A stretch of 6,148 nucleotides of DNA, taken from positions 239 to 6,386 of the forward strand of contig JAKJAB010000198.1 in assembly GCA_022707725.1 (NCBI GenBank). Reading direction: 5' to 3'. Below the pieces are notes generated by a model. It was not told the DNA's origin. It saw nothing but the letters and a program-made list of their open reading frames with translations, and did no database searches. Source of the DNA: Chloroflexota bacterium. GTDB taxonomy: Bacteria; Chloroflexota; Anaerolineae; B4-G1; SLSP01. Positions 5,944 through 6,148 of this stretch are shown here, piece by piece (position 1 is the first letter of the stretch; each line of letters opens with the position of its first letter). The position numbers and the translations under genes are program-made.

Positions 5944-6148
5944 ATGCCTAAAATTACATTTATTGGCGCGGGTAGTACCGTTTTCGCCAAAAACCTGCTC
6001 GGCGACATTCTCAGCTTTCCGGAGCTGGCGGACGCCGTCATCAGCCTCCACGACATCGACCCTGAGCGGCTGCATACCACCGAGATCGTGGCCCGGCGCA
6101 TTGCCGACACGCTGGGCGCGCATCCCGTTATCGAAGCCACGCTCGACC
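5944..6148 (+). CDS. melA: Glycoside hydrolase family 4, MelA-like alpha-galactosidase (N-terminus only, cut by window edge)
   Basis: Only the first 68 codons are in the window; the frame is open to the right edge. GH4 enzymes are cytoplasmic hydrolases that use NAD+ and a divalent metal (usually Mn2+) in a redox-assisted mechanism, quite unlike ordinary glycosidases. The start M-P-K-I-T-F-I-G-A-G-S-T-V-F-A-K-N is the Rossmann NAD-binding loop (G8, G10, S11). L-L-G-D (18-21) and a D-I-D-P-E-R-L block (37-43) follow at the end of the second strand. These closely resemble E. coli MelA (GAGSTIFVKN, LMDIDPTRL as I recall it) and differ from the GGGS-x-Y start of 6-phospho-beta-glucosidases. The metal-binding and catalytic residues lie beyond the edge, so an alpha-glucosidase or alpha-glucuronidase of the same family is not excluded. 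The family is near certain; the symbol is tentative. Confidence 0.85.
   Translation, partial: MPKITFIGAGSTVFAKNLLGDILSFPELADAVISLHDIDPERLHTTEIVARRIADTLGAHPVIEATLD

Overview
The window holds most of one plus-strand operon: a complete Opp/Dpp-type (peptide/oligosaccharide) ABC importer, a small membrane protein, and the start of a glycoside hydrolase family 4 (GH4) gene that runs off the right edge. No RNA gene, insertion sequence, CRISPR array or minus-strand gene is supported.

Organism: GC content looks moderately high. The binding protein is a lipoprotein whose mature N-terminus is a Val/Glu-rich 'KTVEVE' repeat linker. That style is common in solute-binding lipoproteins of Chloroflexota (Anaerolineae and relatives). 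I place the window there by inference only; nothing in it is a taxonomic marker.

Layout: 1-74 is a short leader with a Shine-Dalgarno site. 75-2237 encodes an unusually long SBP_bac_5 lipoprotein. 2238-2327 is an intergenic gap with a very stable 13-bp hairpin, the usual place for an element that keeps binding-protein mRNA more abundant than permease mRNA. 2328-3326 encodes a DppB/OppB-type permease and 3353-4495 a DppC/OppC-type permease with a long extra segment outside the membrane. 4496-4555 is a short gap with a consensus -10 hexamer inside a palindrome. 4556-5581 encodes a DppF/OppF-type ATPase with four C-terminal cysteines. 5578-5931 encodes a small DUF4870-like membrane protein overlapping the ATPase gene by 4 nt. 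5944 to the edge is the NAD-binding N-terminus of a GH4 enzyme resembling alpha-galactosidase MelA.

How they work together: the lipoprotein would capture a ligand outside the cell, the two permeases form the channel, the ATPase drives import, and the GH4 enzyme would hydrolyse the imported glycoside in the cytoplasm. With a GH4 gene in the same run, the ligand is more likely an oligosaccharide, possibly an alpha-galactoside such as melibiose or raffinose, than a peptide. A known precedent is the Sinorhizobium meliloti agp/melA system, in which an Opp-family binding protein serves alpha-galactoside uptake. Only one ATPase gene is present, so the transporter either uses a homodimer or borrows a second subunit encoded elsewhere. 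I see a coherent sugar-uptake operon with some unusual details rather than a clearly new kind of system.
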